A stretch of DNA of 64,000 bases from Prostheceraeus crozeri (taxonomy: Eukaryota > Platyhelminthes > Polycladida > Euryleptidae), in assembly GCA_907163375.1 (NCBI GenBank), contig CAJQUW010016131.1, forward strand, positions 62,001-126,000, in the 5' to 3' direction. The notes below the pieces were generated by a model that was given only the letters and a program-made list of their open reading frames with translations, was not told where the DNA came from and ran no database searches. Of this stretch, positions 44,466-55,759 are shown one piece after another (within the stretch, counting starts at the first letter, position 1; every line of letters begins with the position of its first letter). The position numbers were made by a program, and so were the translations under genes.

Positions 44466-44831
44466 ATGGCGAAACGTAAAATGACGAAACGTAAAGGTCA
44501 AAAGTCTTCAAAGGTTTCTCCAGCCATTCAAGCTCTCCGACGAATGAAAGCAAATCAGCGATACAATGCTATACGACATGCTAACGATAAATTCATTCGT
44601 GAAATTATTTCTCATGTGAGAAAGTTGAGGACGAAGAAATGAGCACCAAAACAACGAAAGTTACTTAAGCGATATGCTACGAAATTGCGTTTCATCTCCA
44701 ATCCTAAAGTCACCCTTCAAAGAAAGAGGGAAACTCTAACACAAAAGGGTGGTCTCCTTCCAGCGTTACTACCGATGCTAGCTCCTATCGTGGGCAACGT
44801 ATTGCGTAATATCTTTGGCTCTAGACGTTAA
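44466..44831 (+). pseudogene. Polinton B small basic protein with hydrophobic tail, broken
   Basis: Same two parts as in copy A: SPAIQALRRMKANQRYN and, at the end, GGLLPALLPMLAPIVGN. The opening has an extra Lys/Arg repeat (AKRKMTKRKGQ). Confidence 0.5.
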
Positions 44832-44862
44832 TTATGCAAATGTTAAATCTCAAAGTATTATA

Positions 44863-45479
44863 ATGGATTTCAGACTTCAATGTGATAAAGTTCTGACTGT
44901 ATCAGTCCATCTCATGCAGGTAAAACTGTTTTCACGCTGAATTTATTGGATAAAAGAAGGGAGTTGTTTAAGGAACCTATCAATCGAGTGATTTGGTGTT
45001 ATGGTATTTATCAACCGTCGCTGTTTCAGGAATTGCAAAGTCGCAACTTTATTCGACATGAAGGAATTATTCCAGTGGATAAACTTCAGTCTAATGATGT
45101 TGTTGTATTGGATGATTTATTAAAAGAAAGTAAGAATTCAAAAGATGTTACAGATATGTTCACTCGGGCAGCACATCATAAAAGGTGCTTTATCATCTAT
45201 ATCACACAAAATTTGTTTCCTGATGGAAAAGAAGCTCGTACACGAAACCTGAATACACACTATTATGCTATTTTCAAGAATCCGCGAGATAAAAGTCAAT
45301 TTGAAATTTTAGCGCGACAAGTTGCACCCAGAGGATCAAAAGCATTAATTGAAATTTTTCAAGCAGCTACTGAAAAACCACACGGTTACTTATTCATTGA
45401 CTTTACGCAAGAGTGTCCGGAAGAATTTAGATTTCGAAGTGATATTTTGAAAACTCCCATGATTATCTACAAACTATGA
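44863..45479 (+). pseudogene. ATP: Polinton B packaging ATPase, broken
   Basis: Walker B (DVVVLDDLL) and the C-terminal half with HYYAIFKNPRDKSQFEILARQ are plain, and this copy shows the C-terminus that is hard to read in A. Overlaps the start of the next gene by four bases. Confidence 0.8.
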
Positions 45480-46168
45480 GTTCTTATTCTCGCATGATTG
45501 TTATTCCTCAGGATGAATATGTACAATTGACTGCCATGCAGCAAGTAAAGCAACCTCTTGCAAATCAAATGTATAGGAAAGAAATAGATTATCAGCAAAA
45601 TGTTCGCATCAAAGATCCACATCGTGCTGTATTATTACAATCGGAAACTGTTGAGCAACTAAAAAATTTGAAGAATAAGATGCGTGACTCTGTATCGACT
45701 GCTACACCTTTAGCATCTCGCGCACATGCCATATCTCTTTTCAACAGTATTGAACCCCATCTCAACGTAAATGATAGAGGAGAAATCATTACAGATGAAA
45801 ATAAAGTGATTGATGCTTCACGTTATGAAGACTTGATTCAGTATGCGACACGTAGAAAGCGCCGTCAGGGCTATGTTCCACCTGGTTGGTCATACTTTCT
45901 TAAACTATTGAAAAAGCATAATGTGCCAAAATTTGCTTTGAATAATGAGACATTGAAAGAACTTGATTCAACAGTGGCTACTGCTCCAATGCTTCAGACG
46001 ATAAAAATGCCAACAAATTGGTTTAAAACGTCACCTGCTACATCCCCTCCCACACTCACTAAGCAAACAAGAGGAAGAACTCGTCGTAGATCTACGCCAC
46101 CACTAAAACTAGTAAAAGGAAAACGTAAAACAGCTCCTCCCAAGAAATACATGTTCTCAGACTATTAA
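45476..46168 (+). CDS. Polinton B conserved 230-residue protein
   Basis: Same length as A and C, with a handful of substitutions against A. Looks whole. The PPGWSYFLKLLKKH core and basic tail are kept. Confidence 0.7.
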   Translation: MSSYSRMIVIPQDEYVQLTAMQQVKQPLANQMYRKEIDYQQNVRIKDPHRAVLLQSETVEQLKNLKNKMRDSVSTATPLASRAHAISLFNSIEPHLNVNDRGEIITDENKVIDASRYEDLIQYATRRKRRQGYVPPGWSYFLKLLKKHNVPKFALNNETLKELDSTVATAPMLQTIKMPTNWFKTSPATSPPTLTKQTRGRTRRRSTPPLKLVKGKRKTAPPKKYMFSDY

Positions 46169-46215
46169 TATGAGGCAGATGTGTTGCTTGCCATGTAATG
46201 AGCCGCCAGAGGTGA

Positions 46216-47435
46216 ATGTCGTTGTCACTTGCACTTGCTGCGCCAGCTCTCACAATGAAACCCCTAAACAATGAGAACACGATCGCAAAACCGCTAAAGC
46301 TAAATGCTGCAGTTGTTGTAAATGTAGAAAGGCAAGAAAACAAAAAGATGAGAAGGAGGAAAAAGAGTCAGCCGTCATCGACTGAACGTTTGAAGTCAAT
46401 CTATTATGATGTAAAACATCCGGCAGGATTTGCATCTATCAAGAAATTATCAAAAGCGAGTGGTCTTCCACAATCACAAGTGAAACGATGGTTAAAGGGT
46501 CAGGCTACCTATACACTCCACAAACAAGCGAAAAAGAAGTACCGCACCCGCCATTATATTGTTCATGACATCGATGAACAGTGGCAAGCAGATTTGTGTG
46601 ATGTTGCCTCCATTTCAAAACATAACTCGAGTAATAATTTTATTTTAACCGTCATTGATATTTTCTCGCGTTATGCGTGGGCTCAACCTTTAAAAACTAA
46701 AGAAGGGAAAGGAGTAGCAAAAGCATTCCAAACAATTTTTCGAGAAGGTCGCATTCTAAAAAGAATTCAGAGTGATCAAGGAAAAGAGTTCGAAAATCAG
46801 CATTTGAGAAGATTATTTGAGAGGCATGACATTGAGTTGTTTAGTGTAAAGAGTGCTTATAAAGCTGCTCTCGTTGAACGTTTTACTCGCACATTAAAAA
46901 ATCGCTTGTGGCGACATTTTACTGCCAACTTGACACAAAATTGGACAAAGGTTCTACGAGATACTCTCCATGCCTACAATCACTCTATCCATCGTTCTAT
47001 TGGACTCAGACCAGTAGATGTAAATGCTGACAATGTAGATAAAGTGCGCGAATCATTCCAACGTAAACGCACTCATGTGAAAAGTGATGTGAAAATTGGT
47101 GATGAAGTTCGTATCTCAAAAGTGAAAAGTGTTTTTGCCAAAGGGTACCTTTCGAATTGGACAGAGGAGGTATTTACAGTATCAAGGATTGATCAAAAAG
47201 ACTCTCCACCACCTACAAGTTGAAAGATTACAATAATGAAGAAATTGAGGGTAGCTTTTACCACGATGAGATTGAGGTAGTCACTGAAAGTGAAACATAT
47301 TTGGTAGAGAAAATCATCCGATGTAAAAAACGGCAAGGTGAAGAATGGTGTCTTGTTAAATGGGCTGGTTATCCTTCAAGTATGAACTCTTGGATGCGTC
47401 ATGCCGACATCTTTCATCTAAGTGATCGACAGTGA
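46216..47435 (+). pseudogene. INT: Polinton B integrase with chromodomain, broken
   Basis: Catalytic core (QADLCDV, IQSDQGKEF, ALVERFTRTLKNRLW) and the chromodomain (CKKRQGEEWCLVKWAGYP) are both readable. A Cys-rich short frame starting at 46171 overlaps its beginning. B and C share a break, which therefore predates their duplication. Confidence 0.85.
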
Positions 47436-47476
47436 TTCATGCAAAGTTGTAACTAACAATGTTTAGGGTTTGAGAT

Positions 47477-47932
47477 ATGAATCGAACTGCCTCATTTTAT
47501 TCACGACCCTCCTATGTAAGTGGTGGAGGACAAATTTACATCGGCGCTCGCCGCCAACGTGGAGGTAGCATACTTGGTGCACTGAAATCTGTTGTAGCAC
47601 CTCTCATATCCAATGTCGGAAGATCTTTAAAACGAAATGTTTTAAGTAATGCCGTTGGCTTTGCTGGTGATGTTGCTAGTGATCTTTCCAGAGGTAGAAG
47701 TTTTAAGAGCAGTTTGTTGAATCGTGGGAAAGAACGCGGTTTAAAAACATTGAAGCAGACCTTTGCTGGTGTTACTCAAGGAAAGAAATCGCCTAAACGA
47801 ATGAATAAAGGAAGAAAGAAACATCGCGGAGCTGGTAAGGTGCGATCTTCAGTCAAAAGGCATTCACGCAAACGTCGTAGAGGCTCTAATCATTCATCAG
47901 GCGCTAAACGACGACGCTGCCATAACTTCTAA
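47477..47932 (+). CDS. Polinton B basic virion-core/VI-X-like protein
   Basis: 151 residues, glycine-rich start, amphipathic stretch and Lys/Arg tail as in A. Ends two bases before the capsid gene. Looks whole. Confidence 0.7.
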   Translation: MNRTASFYSRPSYVSGGGQIYIGARRQRGGSILGALKSVVAPLISNVGRSLKRNVLSNAVGFAGDVASDLSRGRSFKSSLLNRGKERGLKTLKQTFAGVTQGKKSPKRMNKGRKKHRGAGKVRSSVKRHSRKRRRGSNHSSGAKRRRCHNF

Positions 47933-47934
47933 TC

Positions 47935-49212
47935 ATGGAGTGTAAAACTTCCGGGTTTTGTTTGTTTGATCAACAAGCCATACAGACAGATATTCTTAGT
48001 TCAAGTATTGTAGATTATCATCCTCGAACAGCTGAGAATGCTGGCCCCATTGAAGTTGTTATTCCTGGTGGTAGTGATGACTACATAGATTTGAGTTATG
48101 CGATGGTTGATTTGAGGTTTAGAATTCAGCAAGCAGATGGAACTGCTATTGACGATACACATAAAGTTGGACTGAACAATTTACCATTGACTACATTACT
48201 TCACGATGTTTCTCTAACGATTGGAGAGCAGCAGGTGGAAGGTGGCCAAAGCGAATATCCCTATAAATCATATTTCAATCATGTATCACAGTTTCATCCA
48301 GCAGCACAAAAAAGTCATATGGAAGCCATGGGATGGTACAGAGATGAAGCAGGAAAATTTGATGCTGAAACAAACAGTGGCTTTGTAAAGCGATCTGCTA
48401 TGATTAAAGATAGTAAAGTATGTCAGCTATATGGTCCGCTGAATTTAGACTTCTTTAGACAGTCAATGTTTTTACTCTGTAATACCAGCATGCGACTCAA
48501 GCTGACATTGAATAAGCCTGAATTTACGCTGAATGCATTTGCTAAAGTTGACAATTTTAGAATTCATGTGGAAGATATTGCACCTTACATTCGTCGAGTA
48601 GTACCCAATCCAAGTGTCATTAGAGGACATGCTGAAGGTCTTAACCGCCAAAATGCCATTTACCCCGTTCAGCATACAAAGCTTCTCACCTTTACAATTC
48701 CGAAAGATCAAAAGAGTTTCATGAAAGATGGCCTCTTTCCATCGGAAGCACCGAAGCTCCTCATGGTGGCAATGGTTGAAAATGATGCATTTAATGGTAA
48801 TGTAAAGAAGAATCCCTTCAATTTTAAACACAATCAGTTAAGTGAAATTGCTTTACGTGTAAATGGTGTGAGTCATCCTGGTCCACCCTACAAACCAGAT
48901 TTTGCTGCGGATCAATTTATGCGCAGTTATGTTTATTTTATGGATGTCTTTGGCTTTTACAATACGGATGACACCAACGGACTCACTATGAAAGAGTTTA
49001 AGAGTGGATATACTATTTATGCATTTGATTTGACTGCTGACAGCGATATTAGTGCACCCTATCGTCAAGCGAACGTGCCTCATAATATTCGTTTGGATTT
49101 GACGTTCAAAAGAACACTACCTGAGACGATCAATGTATTAATTTATGCAGTCTTTGATTCAAATATTGAAATTACAAAGTATCGTGACGTGATTCTTCAG
49201 TATAATCGTTAA
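47935..49212 (+). CDS. MCP: Polinton B major capsid protein, 425 residues
   Basis: The open form of the capsid gene: DDYIDLSYAMVDLRFRIQ near residue 45, EQQVEGGQSEYPYKSYF near 100, and a beta-rich C-terminal jelly roll. Length fits Polinton capsid proteins. Its stop overlaps the protease start. Looks whole. Confidence 0.87.
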   Translation: MECKTSGFCLFDQQAIQTDILSSSIVDYHPRTAENAGPIEVVIPGGSDDYIDLSYAMVDLRFRIQQADGTAIDDTHKVGLNNLPLTTLLHDVSLTIGEQQVEGGQSEYPYKSYFNHVSQFHPAAQKSHMEAMGWYRDEAGKFDAETNSGFVKRSAMIKDSKVCQLYGPLNLDFFRQSMFLLCNTSMRLKLTLNKPEFTLNAFAKVDNFRIHVEDIAPYIRRVVPNPSVIRGHAEGLNRQNAIYPVQHTKLLTFTIPKDQKSFMKDGLFPSEAPKLLMVAMVENDAFNGNVKKNPFNFKHNQLSEIALRVNGVSHPGPPYKPDFAADQFMRSYVYFMDVFGFYNTDDTNGLTMKEFKSGYTIYAFDLTADSDISAPYRQANVPHNIRLDLTFKRTLPETINVLIYAVFDSNIEITKYRDVILQYNR

Positions 49213-49568
49213 TGAGTTGGTTGACTGCTGACGATATTAAAACTAAAGTACAGCGTAATGCAGACGAAGCGACGTTGAAAGCTTTCGATAATGTCTATTC
49301 GCTCGATACCTTACCACCTGCAGTAAATCACTATCCCATCTTTATTGTACTAAACACTCATTCGCAGAATTTAGGCGGTGAGCATTGGAAAGCGATCTTT
49401 ATTGGAGAAGACCGACATGGTGAACTATTTGACTCTCTTGCTCAACCTCCAAATATACCAACACAGCAGTGGTTGAGAAAACATACGCGTCAATATCAGC
49501 GAAATGAACGCATACTACAACATCCACTTTCATCAACGTGTGGTGCTTTTGTACTGTACTTCATCTAA
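49212..49568 (+). CDS. PRO: Polinton B adenain-type protease
   Basis: His in GGEHWKAIF, acidic residue in GELFDS and Cys in STCGAF as in A. Followed by a spacer with back-to-back poly(A) signals (about 49670-49715) facing the TBP gene. Confidence 0.85.
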   Translation: MSWLTADDIKTKVQRNADEATLKAFDNVYSLDTLPPAVNHYPIFIVLNTHSQNLGGEHWKAIFIGEDRHGELFDSLAQPPNIPTQQWLRKHTRQYQRNERILQHPLSSTCGAFVLYFI

Positions 49569-49700
49569 AAACGTTTACATGTATCTCGATTTGTATCTGT
49601 TATTCAATACTTTTCATGTAATCCATCCTCTAATGAAAAGATGATTTGTAAGTTCTATCATGATTTGAAATAAAAACATCATGTTGGAAAAATTGTTTTT

Positions 49701-50246
49701 TTATTTTACAATCCGCTGGGTACGTACATACTCGATGAGATAGTCTAGGATCACATTTACTTATACATGAGATTTTAGTCCAGTAATGATCACTTTACTA
49801 TTATGAAAGATTGCAACATGCACAGGTAACAAACAACTAATGAGAGCTGCAGGAAAAAGTTCAGGTTCATAACACAAATTGTAACTGCTGGTACGAATCT
49901 TCAAAAATGATACACTTTCACTCAATTGAGTAGAGATCACCATATTGTCCACAGTCAGATTCGACATCACACACCTCTCCCTCTTCCATATCCGACGTAG
50001 TAGTCTCTGTAGCTCTAAGCGCATTGACTGCGCCGATGAATGAGAAAGGGCGCCGAGAATCTGTACAGTTCCATTTGGGAAGAGTTGAAGATTCCGTGAA
50101 TTGTTCATCTTCACCACTAACATTTGAGGTCGGCCCGGGTAATACTTGCTGTTTGGAAGGTGTTGGTGTAATGTTGTGAGATCGATTTTGGTGTAGAGTC
50201 TGAAGCGGCGGAGAATGTTGACGATGGTGTAGCGATGGCGCTTCAT
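49701..50246 (-). CDS. Polinton B TBP-like protein
   Basis: Repeat 1 (KIDLTTL, LFPNGTVQILG) and repeat 2 (SYNLCYEPELFPAALI, IFHNSKVIITG) are both intact to the eye, with the same three DNA-wedging Phe positions as in A. The extreme C-terminus differs from A and may be broken. Overlaps the PC4-like 2 frame. Confidence 0.82.
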
Positions 50247-50568
50247 GATGAAAAAATGAGTAAATTGAGCGATGTACCTTCCTTTTATACTTCTCCCAAC
50301 TACCTTGATGAAATGTGAAGTTAGTATGGAGTTGGGAATGATAGAGTTGAATTCGCCGATTGTTGACACGCAACCAGATGCGATTTCCAATACGTGAATG
50401 TCTTTTCATATAGAAGTATTTCAAATCCTTCATGATATGATGTAGAGATTGAAAATGACGATGAGATAAAGCAAACTCTCTTCTCACATTTCCAGTTGAA
50501 TCTTTGAAATAGACGTTTCGATCATGATCCGTTTCAATACGTTGTAGGGAATCTAATTTCCAACTCAT
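49918..50568 (-). CDS. Polinton B PC4-like protein 2
   Basis: 216 residues, same length as in A and C, with FKDSTGNVRREFALSHRHF and the His/Ser-rich tail over the TBP frame. Confidence 0.6.
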   Translation of the reverse strand: MSWKLDSLQRIETDHDRNVYFKDSTGNVRREFALSHRHFQSLHHIMKDLKYFYMKRHSRIGNRIWLRVNNRRIQLYHSQLHTNFTFHQGSWEKYKRKVHRSIYSFFHHEAPSLHHRQHSPPLQTLHQNRSHNITPTPSKQQVLPGPTSNVSGEDEQFTESSTLPKWNCTDSRRPFSFIGAVNALRATETTTSDMEEGEVCDVESDCGQYGDLYSIE

Positions 50569-50590
50569 GGTGCGTGGTAGTCATGTCTGA

Positions 50591-50948
50591 TTAAGATTTG
50601 CATAGTAGGGTGATGAACTCACGACGAATAAATGTCATGATGGAGCGATGTATGTATCTTCTATACTTCTCCCAATTGTATTTGCGAAATGAGAAACAGT
50701 TTTGCGGAATGAGAATGGCAGATTTGAATTTCATTGTTGCGACGTTGAAGCCAAACTTGATCACCCAAGGAGATGAATCTTAATGTTTCAAAATATTCCA
50801 AATCCCTCATGATATCATTGAGGTTGACAAATTGTCGCCATGTTAATGTAATACCTCTTGATGTATGACCATGAGAATTTTTGAAATGTACGTTTCCATC
50901 ACGATCAACTCTGATATATTGTAGAGAGTCCAAAATCCAAGTCTTCAT
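50591..50948 (-). CDS. Polinton B PC4-like protein 1 (looks broken)
   Basis: SRGITLTWRQFVNLNDIM is kept unchanged; DRDGNV replaces DRNGNV of copy A. ATG at 50948, 35 bases from the oppositely directed gene at 50984. Confidence 0.58.
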
Positions 50949-50983
50949 GATGTTATGCAAAGCCGCAGATCAGCAATATCAAC

Positions 50984-52381
50984 ATGTCGTTTTCTCATAT
51001 TTTGCTTAGCAATGCGGCCGCAAATAGATTTGCTAGTAATCGAGCCGCACTCTTTTCTACTCCCATTGATCATGCACAACAGCTAAATGGAAATTGGGAA
51101 GTGGGTTTCACTCAACTTGTTCATAGCAACTGTGTCTATACTTTTGATCATGAGGTGATGACTATTAATATGAGACGCACAGCTGCTTACCAATGTGAAA
51201 AGGGCTGCCGAGTATACATTCCACAGTGGCCAAAGAAAGATATCTTATCATGTAAAAAGTTTATATATGATTTCTTGAATAAAGCGTGTAAACATATTGT
51301 CCAATTTACTCCGCACAATGATGATCATAATTATGTACATCATGTAGTTGAGAAAGATTGGATTGTTGGTTTAAGTCCAAGTTTAAGAAATGATTTAGGT
51401 TACCTCGCTAGCGCTTTAACAAGCTATGATAATTATAACGCTAATTACCACCCAAGTGGTCATAAACAGTTCATATATCGAGAGGAAGCTTATTATGTAG
51501 ATCTTATTCCAAAAAATGAGAAGACGTTGGTGAAGAAGATTGTGATTAAGCCAAGAAAGACAAACATGACTCCTGAAACATTATTGAAGAAATTTAATTA
51601 TCTCCTTCGAGTTGATGGTAAACAAGTGGCAACATTGACTTATATCAAATCATCTAATCATATTGCAATAAGTAAATTAAATGATGATGATCTAGTATTA
51701 GTTTGTTCAAAAGATTTTCATCAGTTCTTACGACATCGTTCTGCAGCTGTTCATGGAAAATTTGATATGCAACATTTACAATGTGAAAGGTCAAATCAAT
51801 TTGATACAGAATGGCCCGTATCTTTATACAGAAAGTGTGTAGAGCCTTTAGGTGGTATCTTACATGAAACAAGAGTGTTGATGCCTCGCATTATTACTTC
51901 AGTTAAATTGGTTGTAGATTATTTAAATGAAGTGATTAATGAGCAACAAATTTCATTTTCTGAAAAAGAAGGTTTTTTGTCTCTCACTATAAGTGGAAAA
52001 GGTATTGAACTAATTATGGATAAAACTCTAATGGACATTTTGGGTTTTCATCAAAATATCTTTAAAAGTGGTACTGTAACCAAAGCTAGCGCAGACATGT
52101 CACTATCGCGTCGCATTAACTATTTTCAGATATATTCCAATATTGGTGAAGATGTACGTGTGGGAGATGTTGAAGCGCCATTGCTAGCAATGATACCATA
52201 CCAGCCAAAAAGCTACAGTATTTTATCTGAGCATACTTTCAAGAAATTGCATTATACAAAGCTGAAATCAAACTACATCCCACAAATTGATATTGCAATT
52301 TATGACGATGCTGGTGCGTTGATTCCTTTTCATAAAGATGCTGTGACAAGTATCACACTCCATTTCCGAATGAAGAGTTAA
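50984..52381 (+). CDS. Polinton B 465-residue structural-type protein
   Basis: The open form. GNWEVGFTQLVHSNCVYTF near residues 36-54 is the shared module; the rest is mixed with basic patches (PKNEKTLVKKIVIKPRK) and a beta-rich C-terminus. No catalytic motif is seen. Position beside the GEWEVG gene and downstream of the capsid block suggests a virion component. Looks whole. Confidence 0.7.
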   Translation: MSFSHILLSNAAANRFASNRAALFSTPIDHAQQLNGNWEVGFTQLVHSNCVYTFDHEVMTINMRRTAAYQCEKGCRVYIPQWPKKDILSCKKFIYDFLNKACKHIVQFTPHNDDHNYVHHVVEKDWIVGLSPSLRNDLGYLASALTSYDNYNANYHPSGHKQFIYREEAYYVDLIPKNEKTLVKKIVIKPRKTNMTPETLLKKFNYLLRVDGKQVATLTYIKSSNHIAISKLNDDDLVLVCSKDFHQFLRHRSAAVHGKFDMQHLQCERSNQFDTEWPVSLYRKCVEPLGGILHETRVLMPRIITSVKLVVDYLNEVINEQQISFSEKEGFLSLTISGKGIELIMDKTLMDILGFHQNIFKSGTVTKASADMSLSRRINYFQIYSNIGEDVRVGDVEAPLLAMIPYQPKSYSILSEHTFKKLHYTKLKSNYIPQIDIAIYDDAGALIPFHKDAVTSITLHFRMKS

Positions 52382-52390
52382 TGCAAAAGT

Positions 52391-53941
52391 ATGCTAATAT
52401 ATTTTTCCAATGTGAATAATATTGAAAGTGAAAATGAGGACTCGTTTCTAATCTACTTGCCCAGTAATGCTACTATGAATAAATTTCCCAAAAATAAACC
52501 ATCAGACTATCGAGTAGAATTAAATCGCCCACTACATTTAGAAGGTGAATGGGAGGTTGGCGTGTCTATTATTTGCTATGATAGCAATATTCAGAATGTG
52601 AATGATGTGGAATAAATGATATTGACTCCTCGCACCCATAATGGAATAACGATGAATAATGCATTCCAGTTCCCATACAATTTAACGTCAGATGGAAAGT
52701 GGAACCATGAATGGATTCAGATAAAATCAGATTATTATGAACCATTCGGGAATGAGAAAATTATCAAGGCATTCAACAGTGGTAATACTTCCATCATGAA
52801 GAATAAGGATCAGAAAGCTTATGAGTTTACTATCTATCATTGGAGTGAGAGACAGTTCCTTCGCTTTCATTCTTTTACTAAAGGTCTTACACTGAGGTTG
52901 GATAATGAATTCTATCCACATCTCGGTTTTGGCCATGGACTACATCTAACGTCAATTGCTACTGCAAATGTTAAAAAAGTTTATTCAAATCGAATCAACA
53001 AATTTCATTATAAATTTAAAATATTTGATGAAGATGTTGTAGAATGCGAAGAACGCATCATTTTGAAACAGCGTGGTGTTCAACCTTTATCACTTATTGA
53101 GTTAGTAAAACGATGGAATGAGACTGTGGGTAAGAAGTATGGAGAGAAAATTATGGCGGACAAAAATAAGTTGGTTATTTAGAAATATAATGACAAACTT
53201 ACAGTTTATTTCTCTCCAACCTTGCGTCATTTTGTAAGACATTATACACCTATTATTGGAAGCGGTGTGGTGTATGCTTCTCATGAATATCACACTAAAG
53301 CTGATTCAGTTAATGATGAATGGTGGGTGGACATCAATGGTGATCGCATCAAGAAAATTTACCAGTCTTATCAAGAATCTAAAGTTGCTATCAATATAAT
53401 GCCGCGTCTATATCATACAGTTGAAAGCTTCATTCATGTAGTAAATCCTTATATACAACAGAAGTTGAAGCATGTGATGAAAAGTAAATATGATGTAAAG
53501 ACACACCACATTTCGTTTTCAATTGAAAATCAACGCGTTGTTCTGAAACTGAGTGATGACATTCAATGTCAATTGAGTAAAAATTTGATAAAACTCTTTG
53601 GTTTTTCAATGCTACAAACTGTGTTTACTGCTGCCCATACGATTGGTATAGAAACACCAATGACACTTGATAAACATGAACAGCACCTTTACATTCAAAG
53701 TGATTTGATTCTACCTATTTCTGTTAGTGAGAAAAAAGAATACATTTTACGTGATTTCATTCATGATAAAGACGCTTCATATGGAATAGTCGAGAAGATG
53801 TTTGAATCTATTTTCTATCATCCCGTCATCAAACAAACTATACCCTCTATTGCTATCAAAATTACCAATGGTTTACAAGAGTGCATGCATGTGAAAGATA
53901 CTAAATCCCTCGTAACTTTAGTGTTTCGGAAAAAAAAGTGA
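52391..53941 (+). pseudogene. Polinton B GEWEVG-family structural-type protein, broken
   Basis: Opens with NEDSFLIYLPSNA, then GEWEVGVSIICYDS; the later part has VVYASHEYHTKADSVNDEWW and a beta-rich end. Broken, but still similar to A throughout. Confidence 0.7.
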
Positions 53942-54126
53942 AGTCATTGTGATATGTTTATTGAAATAAAAATATGTGTATGAAAAAAGTCTTTTCACAG
54001 ATATAGGGGGAATGGGCTGACTGTAGGCATATATTCACAAGGAAGAAACGATCTCATGCGATACACAAAATAACCATGTATATCTAAAAAAAGCAACATC
54101 AAAATACTGAGTTAAAGTTGATTATG

Positions 54127-55110
54127 TCAATACATCTCCTGAATGTGGTAGCGTGAGTTTTATTCTTTTGGGTGGAGGTATGTTTGTGTCAGGATGTCCA
54201 TGTGGAAGAGATGTGTTATGTCCTATCCAACACCTCTTATCCTCCTATGTTGAAAGTGCTCGTTTCTTGAACGTGTGCGTTTTCACAGTATGAACTTGAG
54301 ATTTTAAGATTGTCATATTGACAAACGTTATAGTTTTATTTTTATAGGCCTTCTTATAGGACCGATGTTTCATTTTGTGAACAATGGATTTTGATATACC
54401 TTTAGCACGCTTAATACTATCTGCACATTCTTTTAATTTCATGGAATACATTTTAGGACGGAGGAGAATCATTTCATCTATTTCCTTTCCTGCAATTTCA
54501 TCCTTAAAACAACCATGTTTGGCTTTATTCTGTATGGAATAGAGTGGATGAGTGGGATTGTAGTTAGATGTGTCGAAATATTTTTCTAATGACTTACCTA
54601 CTTCATTAAAATTTAAATCTTTTTGAGTGGTAATTCCTAAAAGAAACTATCCGTATCACCACCTAACAAACGAACCTCTTTTACGAGAGGACATGGTTTT
54701 AGTATTTTGTAGAAGAGTTGATACATTTTAAGCTTGGAATAATCTAAAACGGCTTGCCCAATATAGATGGGCTTGCACAACTCAACTTCAGATTTTATCA
54801 TTTTGACACCTACAAGATCCTCATCGATGATGTCTCTATCAATGAAAAGAGGTGATGAGGTCAATTTGTGATATTTTTGATCATCAATGCCTAGTTTGTA
54901 GTTCATGCGTTTTCTAACATCCTCCATCGTCTTACCAAATAGACTATTATTCTTATACTTATAAAAATCTTTTTCAAAATTATTTTGGGCGAGTGCACGT
55001 TTCTGGCTGTTACTATCTATGTAGGGTTTGAGGAAAGCTTTCTGTCTAAATTTGATAATGCGGTGAACTGACTTTAGAAGCATGCCCATTTCTAAATAGA
55101 ATGGTTTCTA
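54127..55110 (-). pseudogene. POLB: Polinton B DNA polymerase B remnant
   Basis: Only the C-terminal third is present, including KYKNNSLFGKTMEDV (motif B), GGDTDSFF (motif C) and LRPKMYSMK. It faces the structural gene with converging poly(A) signals, as in A, and ends at the junction with copy C. Broken. Confidence 0.85.
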
Positions 55111-55146
55111 AATAGAATTCCGTTTTAGGCTTCTATCATCATTTTT

Positions 55147-55668
55147 ATGGATTGCGAGGGTGAACCTGTACAGGAGCTCAGTGCTATTGCTATGAACAAT
55201 TGGACATATCAGATTGTTAGTGTCTATCATCAGCATGCCAACTGCGATCTCAATGTTGATCAATGGGCGAGAAAACACATTCATGGACTTAATCTGAAAT
55301 ATTTGCAAGACTATGGCTTTTCTTGTGAGAGTGCTCTTCTTATTGACTTTAAACGATGGTTAGCTGCTTTCAATGTTATACGCATCTTTTGTAATAATCC
55401 TGGTAAGGAGAGGAAAGTATTTCCCAATCTAATCATTGATGACATTTTGCTCCCACCTTGGGATAGTAGAGTGAATCAACACTACCATGAAGTCACGAAA
55501 CGTTTTAAGGATTTGTGTGTTCCTATTTTGTCTGTTCGTTGTGGTAGCTACGTTCATAACCAATGCTTCTTTCCTCCTTACCTCAACACTGCCAAAGTCC
55601 TGTATGGTTATCATTGCTCGCTGTATGAGTTACCAGCTGTATCTATTTTATCTGTTTCAAACCATTGA
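55147..55668 (+). CDS. Polinton C DEDD-type exonuclease-like protein
   Basis: One or two residue differences from B. The acceptor-like AG|GCTTCT is kept at 55128/55129, but the promoter and leader seen in B are absent upstream, so expression would depend on B or read-through. Confidence 0.5.
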   Translation: MDCEGEPVQELSAIAMNNWTYQIVSVYHQHANCDLNVDQWARKHIHGLNLKYLQDYGFSCESALLIDFKRWLAAFNVIRIFCNNPGKERKVFPNLIIDDILLPPWDSRVNQHYHEVTKRFKDLCVPILSVRCGSYVHNQCFFPPYLNTAKVLYGYHCSLYELPAVSILSVSNH

Positions 55669-55759
55669 TTTATAATGCATGCTTGTTACCGTTATTCAAT
55701 AAATGTTACTATGAGAAGAGTTGTTTTCATGCAATGTATGGGTTAGATAAAGGGCGATC

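Larger units (their letters stand above)
41252..55118 (+). mobile_element. Polinton/Maverick copy B (fossil, broken, right end replaced by copy C)
   Basis: Starts with the same tip as copy A, inverted, and repeats its gene order left to right: terminal region, YGRHK gene, RING-like, exonuclease-like, 136-residue gene, RING membrane gene, basic/hydrophobic gene, ATPase, 230-residue gene, integrase, core protein, capsid, protease, TBP/PC4 trio on the other strand, two structural-type genes and a polymerase remnant. At about 55118 it passes into copy C. About half a dozen breaks are visible outside the polymerase. Protein similarity to A is high by eye, so both are recent. Confidence 0.92.
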
